NCBI GenBank assembly: GCA_049724395.1
Contig: JAUGWO010000136.1
Location: forward strand, 1-64,000
DNA from: Spongospora subterranea f. sp. subterranea
Lineage: Eukaryota; Endomyxa: Phytomyxea; Phytomyxea; Plasmodiophorida
DNA: 64,000 nucleotides
Direction: 5' to 3'
Below are positions 46,549 to 59,735 of this stretch, one piece after another. The notes beneath the pieces were generated by a model. It was not told where the DNA came from. It saw nothing but the letters and a program-made list of their open reading frames with translations, and searched no databases. The position numbers were made by a program, and so were the translations under genes. The stretch's first letter is position 1. Each line of letters begins with the position of its first letter.

Positions 46549-47535
46549 AGTACAAACAGCAATTCATGGTCATGTCCGCCTGGGTAATATCTTCATGACG
46601 TGGCGCGACGCTTATACTTTTCGCTTTGGAGTCCGATTTTACAAAAACGTTCACGTTTTTTAAGTTGCCGGGTTCGCTCTTCAAAGAGAATACCGTCGAT
46701 TGCATCGTCAATTGCAGATAACCTAGGGAACTACATACAATTTCTGGTGATCAAACTGTGCTGTCTCAGACCTTGGAATGTTTACCTAAAGCTGCAGAGT
46801 ACGATAGATAGCATTCTCCCCCAGATTGCTGCTTCACCGATCGGACAATGAACAGTCGCTGGGCTCTAATCATTTTATTGTCCGCTAATGTGAGTTGCGT
46901 TTGATTGTTGATCCCATTACCGCTGTCCTCTCGGCAGGCCAAGAAAATCGTGCTTTCTTTATATATTAAACGATGGGTTAATGGATGCCATCGCACGCGC
47001 AGGGATTTCGATTGAAATTCTGCTTCGCGATGCCCATAAAAGAACAGTGTCAGGCTGGGCCAGAATTGATATCGCCAGCAGTTTGTGAGCTGAGCATTGA
47101 GATCGCTCCGGTCTACATTGGCGACCAGGCTGTTGAGATGACGCTTGTTACCGATGATGAATATTCTCTGCTACTACCACGTGTTCCGCTATTCGGCGTC
47201 CCGAATCGGTGCATTAAGTAATGCCGAACTGTCTTGGCAGACTATAATTTCTCACATAATTCTGCTCTCGTCTCGCCGCACTAATCAAATAACAACATTA
47301 TACAAACCGCCGTGTCGATTTCCGTCTTTTCTTCCTCAGTTTAAGCATATGATGACCTCGAACAGGCTGTTTGAAGGTTCCCATTTCTTGCCCATTATTA
47401 ACTGGTGTACTTTTAGTTAAAGTGTGATATTTTATCTTTTTGACATTATATGTCGAATTGTCGTTATGGCCCATAACCTATTCCCCCCAAATCGCTAGCA
47501 TTTTGATACCGCTATCAAAGACAAGACGGATTTTG
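46549..47535. other. Intergenic; small open frames only
   Basis: A plus frame at 46985-47221 and an overlapping frame from ATG 46981 (MDAIARAGISIEILLRDAHK, stop near 47088) look somewhat coding but are short and match nothing I recognise. Confidence 0.3.
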
Positions 47536-48216
47536 TCTGCGTCCGATCATGGGGAGTATCCGGTGGCGATGGTTGGATCATTTGCAAAACAGGCTTCAAA
47601 ACTTCTCTGGTTTTCTGGCCAAGGCTCTTGACGAATATCATTAAGGATGGACCTGGAACGAATATACTGATTTGGCGAAGACAAAGAAGTTCGCAAGCTT
47701 CTTGTTGCTGACCTTTGCTGCAGTTTTGTCAAGAGCTTCCCTAAATTCGCAATTGATCATTCGATTACGGGCTGGGTGCAGCGGGCCGCCCTTTTTCTAG
47801 AAGAAATCTGAAAGCGAGGAGTTGTGTTCCGCAGATGGCATCTCCATCGCGTATTGAACCACGACACATTTGGTGATTATGTAGATCTGGTTGAAGACCA
47901 GGAGTAATGAAAAGGTGTTTACTTCCCATCTGGGCACTTCACACCCCTTATTTTACCTATTGTTGCGATTCACCTCCTCGCTTTCAGAGTCGTCTAGCAA
48001 AAGGACGGCCTGGGCCCATATGCCAATCATCAATTGCCAAAGACAAACTCCAGCAAAGTTCGGCAGCAAAAGGGTCGCGAACTTCGTAAGAAAATTGTAT
48101 ATGTCTGCTAGGTCAACCCCAGAGTTATATTGGTCAAGAGGCTTGGTCAAACAACCAGAGAATTATAAAAGGCTCTCCTGCAAATGAGCTGATACTCTTC
48201 CATGATCGGACGCAGA
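47536..48216. repeat. Diverged inverted duplication (286-bp and 244-bp arms)
   Basis: Left arm 47536-47821 (plus) and right arm 47973-48216 (minus) align from TCTGCGTCCGATCATGG at one end to TCTGAAAGCGAGGAG at the other, both ends being identical. The middle is much diverged (e.g. CTCTGGTTTTCTGGCCAAGG versus CTCTGGTTGTTTGACCAAGC) with indels. Spacer about 151 bp. Part of the right arm lies within the 3' portion of the small membrane-protein gene at 48134-48581. Confidence 0.7.
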
Positions 48217-48581
48217 CAGTATTATAATGAACGCCGATTTTTTGGTAATATGTGTCACCATCCTGGTCGGTGCCAACGAAGGGATCCCTGGTCACCGCCA
48301 GATTTTGCGATTCAAACGTGATCTTGGGCTTGACCGTTCCTAACCCCTTTCCGGCGCGCTGTGTCATCGGTGCGTTTACAGTCGATATTCGTTGGCGGCA
48401 AACGTTGCCCGGTATAGACCTTGAACACAGCTCCAGATGCAAATATCATCATGTTTGGTATGATATAGTATTGAGACAATGAAAGGACGATTGCGAGTAG
48501 AATTACAAGGAAGGTTGCGAGTACATAAAATATACGGAAGATGGCGAGTAAAACTGAGTAGATATAATTCAAGTCAAACAT
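48134..48581 (-). CDS. Small hypothetical membrane protein, two exons
   Basis: ATG 48581. Exon 1 (48420-48581) encodes two hydrophobic segments (YSVLLAIFRIFYVLATFLVI, LLAIVLSLSQYYIIPNMMIF). A 61-nt intron (48359-48419, GTCTAT...ACACAG) leads in frame into exon 2 (48134-48358) with RAGKGLGTVKPKITFESQNL and DPFVGTDQDGDTYYQKIGV. Total 128 residues. No family is recognised; VGTDQDGDTYYQ resembles a short motif of NDUFA12/NDUFAF2, but nothing else fits. Its last third overlaps the inverted duplication. Confidence 0.45.
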
Positions 48582-48898
48582 AGTGGATAACCACTATTCA
48601 GAAGTATTGTCGACACACCTCATTACTACAACGTTTTCAACTTCTGCAATCCTGGAGTTGAACTCTTGGGCCTGCAGCGCTTGCCAGCGATTTCTATCGC
48701 AGAGAAGGTGAGGTGTGGCTCGTCTATGTTCTATATGCATTAGTGGGATCGGTCCAACTGAAAATTGATATCGCGTCGGCGAGATTCAACGAATCTGTTT
48801 GAGCCTGATTTGAATAGTGCGCCATGGATTAATGGATTGACCGAATCCGACGAATCCGTTTGCCCAATTTGCCCATCGGCCTTTACGGTGTTGTGGCA
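48582..48898. other. Intergenic, upstream of CSN6
   Basis: Promoter-side spacer between divergently oriented genes; contains short CGAATCCG repeats at 48786-48858. No gene seen. Confidence 0.4.
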
Positions 48899-50018
48899 AT
48901 GTCGCTAGTAGCCGCTATCCATCCTTTGACATTATTGTCAATATCGGATCATATCGCCAGGTCCCAATGCCAAGGGCAAACAAATCGGAGCGCAGGCATC
49001 ATGTTCGGCACCCAGATCGGGCGTGATCTACAGATCTACACTTGCAGCCCAATGAACTGTCAACAGCTTGAAAACGGATTGGTACAAATAGATCATGAAG
49101 GCGTCGAAAGCTGCATTAGGCTTCGTAGGTTATTTAGGGTTTGTGTTGGTTTTATCTATGATTCACTTCATTTTCTATGAAGACAAGGCGGTATATTCGA
49201 CTCATGAAGTCTTGGGGTAGTAGCAATAAATATGGCAAAGGTGGTGGTCTGTGATTTAGATCTGGTTTCAGATGGTACATGTTTACTGAGAAATATGAGG
49301 TTCCTGATGTCGCAAGGGTCGTACAAACCCAGATGGAACGGTACAATGAATCTCCTCTCTTCCTGCATTTCATAACTGAAGCTCAAATCGCTTATCTCCC
49401 TGCCGTATTATACGTCGCTGTATCTCATGATAAGAAGAGGTTGTTTTCCCCGATTCCATATACAATAGCGACTGAAGAGGTGTGGCTCTGCTTCACTTTC
49501 GTCGTGTATAATCTGAAAAACATTCTGTTAGGCGGAGCGGTTAACAGTTGATTATCTTTCAAATCAATCAGTTGTCGGTGGGTCTAACGCCCGTGAGTTC
49601 GTTCGTGGTCTCCCATCGCCGGCATTTCGCTTATCTCACAAATAGTTTCAATGCACTTGCGGTCGTTGTCAAAATCAATTGCGATTATGTGCGAGCGCCT
49701 TCAAATCCTGATTAGCTATTTGTCGGATCATCCTGAGCTACATAATGGACAGCTCCTTCGAGATATCAAAACAGTTTGTAATTCACTGCCAATTGTGCAA
49801 GATTGTCCCGCCTTCGACAAGAAATTTTGCTCTGAACTCGTGGATTCCCTTTTATTGACGAAGTGTGCTGCAACTACTCGCGCAAGCGAATGTATTCAGG
49901 TGAATTGACGAATCGTGGCTAACAACCCATTCACTTTCGCTTCTAGAAATTACTCGAAAAGTGCTGGATAGCGTTTCCCGACAACATTGAGCATCGTAAG
50001 CGTCGCGTATTTATGTAA
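48899..50018 (+). CDS. CSN6: COP9 signalosome subunit 6 (MPN-domain, non-catalytic)
   Basis: Six exons: 48899-49124, 49183-49216, 49272-49479, 49532-49592, 49646-49899, 49947-50018. Introns are 47-58 nt, all GT-AG, and the total is 855 nt = 284 residues. The MPN domain starts VAAIHPLTLLSISDHIARSQ (compare human VALHPLVILNISDHWIR) and continues SAGIMFGTQIGRDLQIYTCS, HEVLGWYMFTEKY (LGWY motif), ESPLFLHF and YTIATEEAERLTVDYLS. The C-terminal helices have ERLQILISYLSDHPELHNGQ and LLRDIKTVCNSLP, and the protein ends HRKRRVFM. The JAMM metal motif HxHx(7)SxxD is absent, as expected for CSN6. It acts in the cullin-deneddylating COP9 signalosome. Confidence 0.88.
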
Positions 50019-50230
50019 TATATACAAAAACCATCTAAACGTGTGCCAAAATGAACTATTATAATTGGCCCAACCATTGATTTACCCTGCTGAGCCAGCA
50101 ACGAAAAATTTGTTTTATGGTGTGCCGGTCAATCCATGAAGATATCTTGAGTTTCTTCAACGACTGCAACAAAGCGACTTCTTCTGTGCAGAATTCGTAC
50201 CTGTTTTTAAGCCACAATCATAGAACAAAA

Positions 50231-53200
50231 ATGATCAAAGAAGTCCTTCCCCTTTTCAAGATCAAAGGTCCCTCAGAAGTCCTTCCCTCTTTCATGATCA
50301 GAAGTCCTTCCCTCTTTCATGATCAGAAGTCCTTCCCTCTTTCATGATCAGAAGTCCTTCCCTCTTTCATGATCAGAAGTCCTTCCCTCTTTCATGATCA
50401 GAAGTCCTTCCCTCTTTCATGATCAGAAGTCCTTCCCTCTTTCATGATCAGAAGTCCTTCCCTCTTTCATGATCAGAAGTCCTTCCCTCTTTCATGATCA
50501 GAAGTCCTTCCCTCTTTCATGATCAGAAGTCCTTCCCTCTTTCATGATCAGAAGTCCTTCCCTCTTTCATGATGAATCATGATCAGAAGTCCTTCAGAAG
50601 TCCTCCTCTTTCATGATCAGAAGTCCTTCCCTCTTTCATGATCAGAAGTCCTTCCCTCTTTCATGATCAGAAGTCCTTCCCTCTTTCATGATCAGAAGTC
50701 CTTCCCTCTTTCATGATCAGAAGTCCTTCCCTCTTTCATGATCAGAAGTCCTTCCCTCCCTCTTTCATGATCAGAAGTCCTTCCCTCTTTCATGATCAGA
50801 AGTCTCTTCATTCAGAAGTCCTTCCCTCTTTCATGATCAGAAGTCCTTCCCTCTTTCATGCATCAGAAGTCCTTCCCTCTTTCATGATCAGAAGTCCTTC
50901 CCTCTTTCATGATCAGAAGTCCTTCCCTCTTTCATGATCAGAAGTCCTTCCCTCTTTCATGATCAGAAGTCCTTCCCTCTTTCATGATCAGAAGTCCTTC
51001 CCTCTTTCATGATCAGAAGTCCTTCCCTCTTTCATGATCAGAAGTCCTTCCCTCTTTCATGATCAGAAGTCCTTCCCTCTTTCATGATCAGAAGTCCTTC
51101 CCTCTTTCATGATCAGAAGTCCTTCCCTCTTTCATGATCAGAAGTCCTCCCCTTTCTCTTTCATGATCAGAAGTCCTTCCCTCTTTCATGATCAGAAGTC
51201 CTTCCCTCTTTCATGATCAGAAGTCCTTCCCTCTTTCATGATCAGAAGTCCTTCCCTCTTTCATGATCAGAAGTCCTTCCCTCTTTCATGATCAGAAGTC
51301 CTTCCCCTCTTTCATGATCAGAAGTCCTTCCCTCTTTCATGATCAGAAGTCCTTCCCTCTTTCATGATCAGAAGTCCTTCCCTCTTTCATGATCAGAAGT
51401 CCTTCCCTCTTTCATGATCAGAAGTCCTTCCCTCTTTCATGATCAGAAGTCCTTCCCTCTTTCATGATCAGAAGTCCTTCCCTCTTTCATGATCAGAAGT
51501 CCTTCCCTCTTTCATGATCAGAAGTCCTTCCCTCTTTCATGATCAGAAGTCCTTCCCTCTTTCATGATCAGAAGTCCTTCCCTCCCTTTCATGATCAGAA
51601 GTCCTTCCCTCTTTCATGATCAGAAGTCCTTCCCTCTTTCATGATCAGAAGTCCTTCCCTCTTTCATGATCAGAAGTCCTTCCCTCTTTCATGATCAGAA
51701 GTCCTTCCCTCTTTCATGATCAGAAGTCCTTCCCTCTTTCATGATCAGAAGTCCTTCCCTCTTTCATGATCAGAAGTCCTTCCCTCTTTCATGATCAGAA
51801 GTCCTTCCCTCTTTCATGATCAGAAGTCCTTCCCTCTTTCATGATCAGAAGTCCTTCCCTCTTTCATGATCAGAAGTCCTTCCCTCTTTCATGATCAGAA
51901 GTCCTTCCCTCTTTCATGATCAGAAGTCCTTCCCTCTTTCATGATCAGAAGTCCTTCCCTCTTTCATGATCAGAAGTCCTTCCCTCTTTCATGATCAGAA
52001 GTCCTTCCCTCTTTCATGATCAGAAGTCCTTCCCTCTTTCATGATCAGAAGTCCTTCCCTCTTTCATGATCAGAAGTCCTTCCCTCTTTCATGATCAGAA
52101 GTCCTTCCCTCTTTCATGATCAGAAGTCCTTCCCTCTTTCATGATCAGAAGTCCTTCCCTCTTTCATGATCAGAAGTCCTTCCCTCTTTCATGATCAGAA
52201 GTCCTTCCCTCTTTCATGATCAGAAGTCCTTCCCTCTTTCATGATCAGAAGTCCTTCCCTCTTTCATGATCAGAAGTCCTTCCCTCTTTCATGATCAGAA
52301 GTCCTTCCCTCTTTCATGATCAGAAGTCCTTCCCTCTTTCATGATCAGAAGTCCTTCCCTCTTTCCTCCCTCTTTCATGATCAGAAGTCCTTCCCTCTTT
52401 CATGATCAGAAGTCCTTCCCTCTTTCATGATCAGAAGTCCTTCCCTCTTTCATGATCAGAAGTCCTTCCCTCTTTCATGATCAGAAGTCCTTCCCTCTTT
52501 CATGATCAGAAGTCCTTCCCTTTCATGATCAGAAGTCCTTCCCTCTTTCATGATCAGAAGTCCTTCCCTCTTTCATGATCAGAAGTCCTTCCCTCTTTCA
52601 TGATCAGAAGTCCTTCCCTCTTTCATCCTTCCCTCTTTCATGATCAGAAGTCCTTCCCTCTTTCATGATCAGAAGTCCTTCCCTCTTTCATGATCAGAAG
52701 TCCTTCCCTCTTTCATGATCAGAAGTTTCTTCCCTCTTTCATGATCAGAAGTCCTTCCCTCCCTTTCATGATCAGAAGTCCTTTCCCTCTTTTCATGATC
52801 AGAAGTCCTTCCCTCTTTCATGATCAGAAGTCCTTCCCTCTTTCATGATCAGAAGTCCTTCCTTCCCTCTTTCATGATCAGAAGTCCTTCCCTCTTTCAT
52901 GATCAGAAGTCCTTCCCTCTTTCATGATCAGAAGTCCTTCCCTCTTTCATGATCAGAAGTCCTTCAGAAGTCCTCTTCATGATCAGAAGTCCTTCCCTCT
53001 TTCATGATCAGAAGTCCTTCCCTCTTTCATGATCAGAAGTCCTTCCCTCTTTCATGATCAGAAGTCCTTCCCTCTTTCATGATCAGAAGTCCTTCCCTCT
53101 TTCATGATCAGAAGTCCTTCCCTCTTTCATGATCAGAAGTCCTTCCCTCTTTCATGATCAGAAGTCCTTCCCTCTTTCATGATCAGAAGTCCTTCCCTCT

Positions 53201-53327
53201 TTCATGATCAGAAGTCCTTCCCTCTTTCATGATCAGAAGTCCCTCCCTTCATGATCAGAAGTCCTTCCCTCTTTCATGATCAGAAGTCCTTCCCTCTTTC
53301 ATGATCAGAAGTCCTTCCCTCTTTCAT
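50231..53327. repeat. 25-bp minisatellite, about 120 copies
   Basis: Unit AGAAGTCCTTCCCTCTTTCA followed by TGATC, tandem over about 3.1 kb. Degenerate founder-like copies occur at 50231-50275 (AAGAAGTCCTTCCCCTTTTC). The rest is almost uniform, with scattered short, fused or single-indel units (e.g. near 50570-50610, 51146, 52363, 52620, 52975). Every intact unit carries a TGATCA palindrome. It ends abruptly at CTTTCAT (53327). The period is not a multiple of three, so no long frame results. It fills the gap between CSN6 and NUP205. Confidence 0.98.
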
Positions 53328-53473
53328 TACCACCAGAAATTGTGTGCGGAGTTTCTGTCGTTTATTGTTATTAGAGGAGGTGTTTCCCTCATCCAATCTG
53401 TACTACTGTACCACTACCAGGGTTCATTCCTTATATTCCCAGTACAATACCCTAGAACGGCGGTGCCGCGATC

Positions 53474-56400
53474 ATGGCCGCCGATCTGGATTATGCTAGT
53501 TTCAGGTCGGTCGTACAGGATGCATGGAATTCGCAATATACGGTGGATCAACTAAATCGAACGCTCATTCTTTTTCAAGATATGCTCGTCAATCCGCTTC
53601 AACAGCAGGTCGGATCATTTATGGCTGGAGCCGTTTCCACGAACAATCAGTCTGTTCTTTTTTCTTGCTACTGACACATCCAGTTAGGCACCCGACATGG
53701 CCTGCCGTAAACAAATTGAATCATTGAAGGTCCAAATACCTGGTGAAATCCAAGAAATAACATTGCAAAGCGATGTTGCTCAGTGGGTGCGTTGTGTTTT
53801 AGTCAGTGCAGTTTTCAGTTCATTGAAACTGTGTGGTGGACTTTAGGTCATTGAGTTCAGTGACATGGTCGAACTCAACGAAATCGCAGTTCTCAAGCTG
53901 CTACTTCAAGCTTTCAGGATGGTAGGTTTCGCTGCATAGGTTGGTCTCTCTGGTTTAATTATCTTCAGAGTGCCGACGATCCCCGTCGGTGTGATACAGA
54001 GAGAGAGACGGCTGTTTCCCTCTATTTCAGCCAGCGACAAGATCTTCTAGTTGCGCTGTTGGATATTATCCAGATGGTGGAAAGGGATCAAGATTTTGGT
54101 GCGGAACTTGTTAGGATAACACGATCTTACGTAGACCGTCTTAGAGATCGTGGTTTCGTTAACAACATCATTAACCGGATTGTGGTCCGTTTGTCGCAAT
54201 CACACACGTTCTGTTTGACATTAAAATCTCGTTGCGCAGTCACTTTCTAAAATGAAGCTATCACGCTACATCGACCGCATTGACGATGAAATCCGTTTGC
54301 TATCCCTTATTGTTTTTTACACTGAAATCAACATGGGAATCGACATGTCGAACGAAGAACAATGTTCGTCAGTGAATGCTGTGGCGCTCTGTGCAGCAAC
54401 TGGTGTGCAATTGCTTCGTGCTTCAACTGGAAGTATTTTCTGATTTTGTCTTTTAGAAGAACTGGCGAACGGTCTTCCTTTGATTCGACCTTCCCAGAAT
54501 CAAGAAGAGCGGGATCAGATTATGGCACATTGTCAGTCAATAGCAACGGTACTGTAACCATCCTACGCTGGCTTTTCTTTTGACCGATTTCTTCACAGTC
54601 AGCTTATATTTTAGTAACTACATTGGTTCACATTCTAACAAAATCTGACAACGTACCTCTTCGTCCTTGGAAAGGCGATATGAAATCCCCGTTAAACAGC
54701 TCATTCAACCTCGTTCATGCCACCTTTCAAGGTGATGGGCAACCCGGTCAATTAGCAGAATCAGGTGTTGCATTTGTCCCCCGAACAAAGTCTAATTTGG
54801 TGTATTAACTACAGTTTTTTCTTTCAGATGATTCTAAGAATCTCATCTATAGTGGCCTCGCCGGGTTCGGTGCCTTCATTCGCCAGCTACCAAGTTTTTC
54901 GGAAGTTGCAAGGATTGACCTCTGCGATTGTCTTGCACAATTTGTTGGTGTCTTTTTGAACCGCCATTTGATCACGTTACGTGCGTGGAAAGATCCATTC
55001 AACGTTTTGACACTTCTTGGCTCTATCGTAACCGATGTTTGTAACATTTCTAACGATCAGGCATCGTTCTTCTGTATGGCCCATCGCTCCTTACGTTTGT
55101 TCGGCATTGTATTCGTCTAATCTTTCGCGAATTGCATAGGGCAATGCAAGACCTTGCCGCTTCTGCTACATAGTCTAGACCAAGATACCTCTCCAGATAG
55201 TGACCTATTTCCTTCGTACTGCGATCTTCTTTTGGCGCTCTCAGGAGGCGAGAATGTCCAACGTTTTGTCCAGTTTGTCAACAGTGCAAAATCGACGCAC
55301 TGGAACAGGATATTCGACATTTTTCATAGAGCTGTTGGGCCTGTCCTGAAACACGAGCCATCATCTCCATTGTTTTCTGTTGACATCAGAATATTATGTG
55401 AATTTACGCGTCTCGTCCAAGCTATGGCTCTCGGGGGATCACACGTACATATTGCGTTCGTACGTATCATTCGTTTCCTTCGACATCGCTCAGTCTTTTT
55501 GCAGTTCTTTGCAGCAAATGCAGGTGCTTGAAACTCTATTCCAAATGCTTGCGTCCGGGTTCCCCGTCCGACTGAAAGCAGAGCTGATTCGTGCTATTTC
55601 ATCATGGGTTGTAGGGCGTCCATCTGACGCAAGCCAAATCTGGGACCGTTTGGAAGGCATGCAGGTGACATGTTATTTATGGGTGTTATTTGACGTAAAG
55701 TTTAACTTGATTCACGTAGGTGTTAACCACCCTCAATGGTCCAGAAGCCCCTTCCGTTCCCGGCCTCCTTCATGATTTGGAAGAAGTTTGTTATGTTTCA
55801 AATGTTCAAATTATATCATCGCATCTAAGTGTAAAAATTAGGTCGAGACACGCGACGGTTCATATCCACTAACGACAGCTTTCGTGTCTTTGTTGCACAC
55901 GCTAGTGAAGTGTTCCCCAAATAACGTCATTGAAAAAGTCGGCGCACCACTGAGACCGCCTGGAATCTCGCCGTATATACAGTATTTACGAACCTTCATT
56001 CTTTGCAGGCTAAATGGGCGTGTGTATGCTGGTATGTCGCTGCTACATTTGATGCTATGACGGTTTTTGCTGACATCCTCTGTCTTCAGATATTTCAGAA
56101 AAATGGAAGTTGGCCGAGGTCACATTTAATCTTTTAACATTGCTAATTGAACCTGAGGAACCAGAACCTGCGGGTATGAATATGTTGGAGAGCTTGATGT
56201 TGAGCGGCAGTGCTGAACTTTATGCTATTATTGAGTTCATATCTAGCGGCCCACAAGGGAAATCGCTTGAAGCTGTTTTGAAATTGTTAGCGGTCGCCTT
56301 ACGAAAAGAGTCCAGTATTTTGTCAAGACTGAACCGATCTAGTCGGGAATCGTCGCCGCTATCTTTCGCCTTGCTTTGCCAACCGCAAACGGTCGCTGTT

Positions 56401-59400
56401 ATTTGTCAGCTAGTCGGAAGCTCCATGTCTTTGCATGTGCAAATTCATGCGGTCGCAATCGTCAAATTCTTAGCGCGACGTGACTCTACTCTTATCGTTC
56501 GTCTACTATCGTCTCAGCATTGCCTTGATGTTGTTCGTCGTCAGTGGGCGGTCCAGCTTGTTTCAGCATCAGTAGACCAAGGCATTCAGCGCGATTTGAT
56601 GTCTTGTATAATTGAAATTTTGAACGACTCCATCGTTCTGTCCTGGCCCTCATTCGCTCATGTCCTTCTCGGGTTTGACACAACTTCATCTGGCACCGAT
56701 GCACGGCTCTCTCATGCTGGTGATGGTTGTTTGTGTGCGCTTCTCAACCTTATCGTTAAGCCAAAGTATATACGCAAGGTCTATTCCATTGTACCCGTCT
56801 TATTTTATTATTTCAGGTTTATGGAGTTCATGGCCGAAATCGCTGCTGAAGGTGTCCATTTGCTTTGCCTTCTCTTAGAAAATTCTTCAACGAGCGAAGC
56901 AGTATTTGAGTACGTTAACCTTCATCATGACGGGTTCTTTAATTCATGCATGGAGACTCTTCCTTTGCTGTGCAATTCATCTTCCTCTCCTTCCCCCAGT
57001 CTTGTTAGCTATCTTCTTCAAGCGGCGTAAGACCAGATTCCAATATGCGATGTTTGCCTTCGATGGATTCACATTATTGTTAGATGGCTTCTTAAGTCAA
57101 TTGCGCTTGAACTGCATTTCCATCGTCAAGATCGTGTTTTAGATGGCTGTTCTGCTGCGAATTTACTAGGACTGTCGCGGGATCCTTCACCCACAACTCT
57201 TATGATTTGTCTGTTGGACTGTCTTCGTCCTCAGTTAACAGCCCATCTTCCCGAATTCGGTGGTCTGGACCGTCAATCGTGCACAATTCTTGGGAAAGAT
57301 GTTCTCCTATCATGCATTGATCTGAACGCTGGAATGTCGCCCAGGTTGGATCGTTCTCTTATTTTGTTTGCTCCACTTACGCGGTGTCGTTAGGTTTTCT
57401 CTATCATCATCTAACCCAAGTGAGTTCATTTGGCGTCTACCTAAATTACGGTGTGCGGCTCATCGTGCTGGACTTAATGTGGATGCTGTAATTAAAGCAG
57501 CTAGCGCTTTCAATGATAACGTTCAAATACTGTTGGCTTCGCGCTTAGCATCAAGAAACTGGTCACAATTATTAGAGGTTAACGTTTTCTATTTGGGCTT
57601 GTTTTCTGCGCCGGTTTCTGATTTTCCTATCAGGTGTGGCTGTTCGAACGAGATCTAACGGAACTCAATCCTTCCCTTTTAGTAGAACTGCTCGTCGCCA
57701 TTTTGGCTAAACTCTCTGATCCTTCGTGGATGTCGTGCAGTTCCTTATTTGACAGCGTAGCCATCTCGTTAATGGTCCATATCAGGGCCTTGACAGGATC
57801 TTCTTTTATATCTATGGGCCACCGTGTTATCCAAGGCATTGTGTCTGCCATAATGAGCAATCCATCACACGAAACTAAATCGCACCTTTGCGCTGTTTTT
57901 TACCTGTACGGTTTTGGCACCGAGATTGTCTGGATCATCGTAATTCATCGTTTGTCTCAGCTATATGGACGTCACTTCGGTGTCAGATTCCAGTAATGAA
58001 GCCCGAGGCCGTCATTGGTCTCTCACCCAAGCTTTGGTCGATCTGAACGTATCAGCCGTAAATCTTGTGCAACGCGTTTGTGAGCATGCGCTCTCTGGGC
58101 AGTCGTCAATGCGTGCTTTAGCTATCATGTTCTTAACTGCATATCCCGTTGAACTTCTAGTCACTCTTTTGGATTCGACATCGCAGGTTGGTTTCAGTTT
58201 CAGCTTGTTCACCTAGTACACTAACGTAGATTCCCATAGATTGTTCGCTTTGTCCAAACACTCAATTTCGGTCAAGAACTGCACTCTGCGATCTGCGCTG
58301 ATCCCCAAAACTATCACTTGGTTCTTTCGTTAGAATCACATCTACTGTTTCTTCTTCATTTGAGTCAAAGTGTGGCTGGCGCACGTGCATTATTTTCAGC
58401 AGACCTCCTCCAACAATTCGCTAATGCCGATGTCATCACGTTAAGACCATCAGATGCTTCACCTCAATATGTCACCGCCCATCCTGCTGCCATCGTAAAA
58501 TACCATCAGGTAGCTTTATAGCAATGGCCTCAATGTCACGTCGGTTGTCTGAATATTTTCCAGTTACTTATTCCGTGTTTGCGGCTAGCGGTATCGCTTT
58601 TAACTGCGATGCCTCACCGCCACGATGTACATTCACGAGTAATTGATGTTTTCATCATCCGTCATGAGAAGGCGTTTTCCGCCGTCATTAGTCATTTCAA
58701 GCTGTCTGGTGAAGAGTTACAAGGTGTGCAGGTTTTCGGCTTTGTGTTCTGTCCCAATCAGTTTACCTTTTCACATAGCGTACCACTCCGCTACTGCGAT
58801 ACTTCTATCCCTTGCTACCGGTTTAGATGACACAAGAATTGAACTCATTTCTGCCATTCATTTACTGTTACAAAAATTTCCAGCTCAAGCCATCGCTTTC
58901 AAAGCAAGCAATTCAAGGGTATCATCAGTTTTACTCGTCATGTTTGGGTCTCAATGTTTCTCAGGTGACCTCAATGGCTCTTGACGAAGAGTCATCCTCA
59001 TTGTTGAATGAAATAACACGGGATACCATCGCCCTTTGCTCTCATCTTGTCCAACGACGTTTGTTCGTGTTTGAGCCCAATCTTGATCCGAAACTGTTTC
59101 TTCACGACCAGGTATTATTGTGACAGGTGTGGCCCGTTCAATTTATTGATCTACGTTTAGAGCCTGCCTGCTGCTCCATCGGGATCATCCTTGCCTCTAG
59201 GTTTAATTGTATATTGTTTGATACCTGGGGCCTTGTCATTGCTTTCCACGTCTAGATCACGCCAGACGCAGTTGGAACAATCACTAAATGACACAACATC
59301 CAAACAAATATCATCTGACCGTGATCGGAGTCATGAACTCATGGAAGGTGCAGTTGATACGTTTCGCCTGCATATCCGATTTTGATCATTTTTATAGGAA

Positions 59401-59735
59401 GCACCCGGAAACAGCTATTGGCCTCATTGTCCTCTTGTAAATCTAATGAGCTGCTTGCCATTACGGTGCTGCATCATTCATTACAGATTGTGTTTCTCTC
59501 ACTGCAACTATATTGCACTACGTCTTTCGAAATGGAGCAAATGCTGATGAACATTGACAGGCTTTACAGCGCTCTTGATGAAGTGGAAGCGATGTTTACT
59601 GGGGGCAACTCTGGCGATGACCTTATCAGCAAACAGCTGGGACGAATTCGTCATGAACTGGAAATACCCCAAATGAGGCAAGACGTAATACCAAAGCCGT
59701 TGACAGCACCAATTCAAAGCATTGAATTTTATTAA
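53474..59735 (+). CDS. NUP205: Nuclear pore complex inner-ring protein NUP205/NUP192
   Basis: A large multi-exon gene starting MAADLDYASFRSVVQDAWNS at 53474 and ending IQSIEFY at 59735; introns about 45-60 nt. N-terminal alpha-solenoid similarity: VQIPGEIQEITLQSDVAQ, VIEFSDMVELNEIAVLKLLL, ETAVSLYFSQRQDLLVALLD (human NUP205: ILSDLFDIGELAAVELLL...GLVAVLLY). Central similarity: THWNRIFDIFHRAV and VRLKAELIRAISSWVVGRPS then DASQIWDRLEGMQ (human VLKAELLKTLAAFGKSPEIA...). The longest exon (about 56110-57030) encodes helical repeats. NUP192/205 scaffolds the inner ring with NUP93 and NUP53. The assignment rests on the N-terminal and central blocks; NUP188 is a less likely alternative. Individual exon borders are not listed because several are uncertain. 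Confidence 0.8.

Noticed and set aside
48134-48358. NDUFA12/NDUFAF2 homologue
   Set aside because: Only the short motif VGTDQDGDTYYQ fits; the rest of the protein, with two N-terminal membrane segments, does not.
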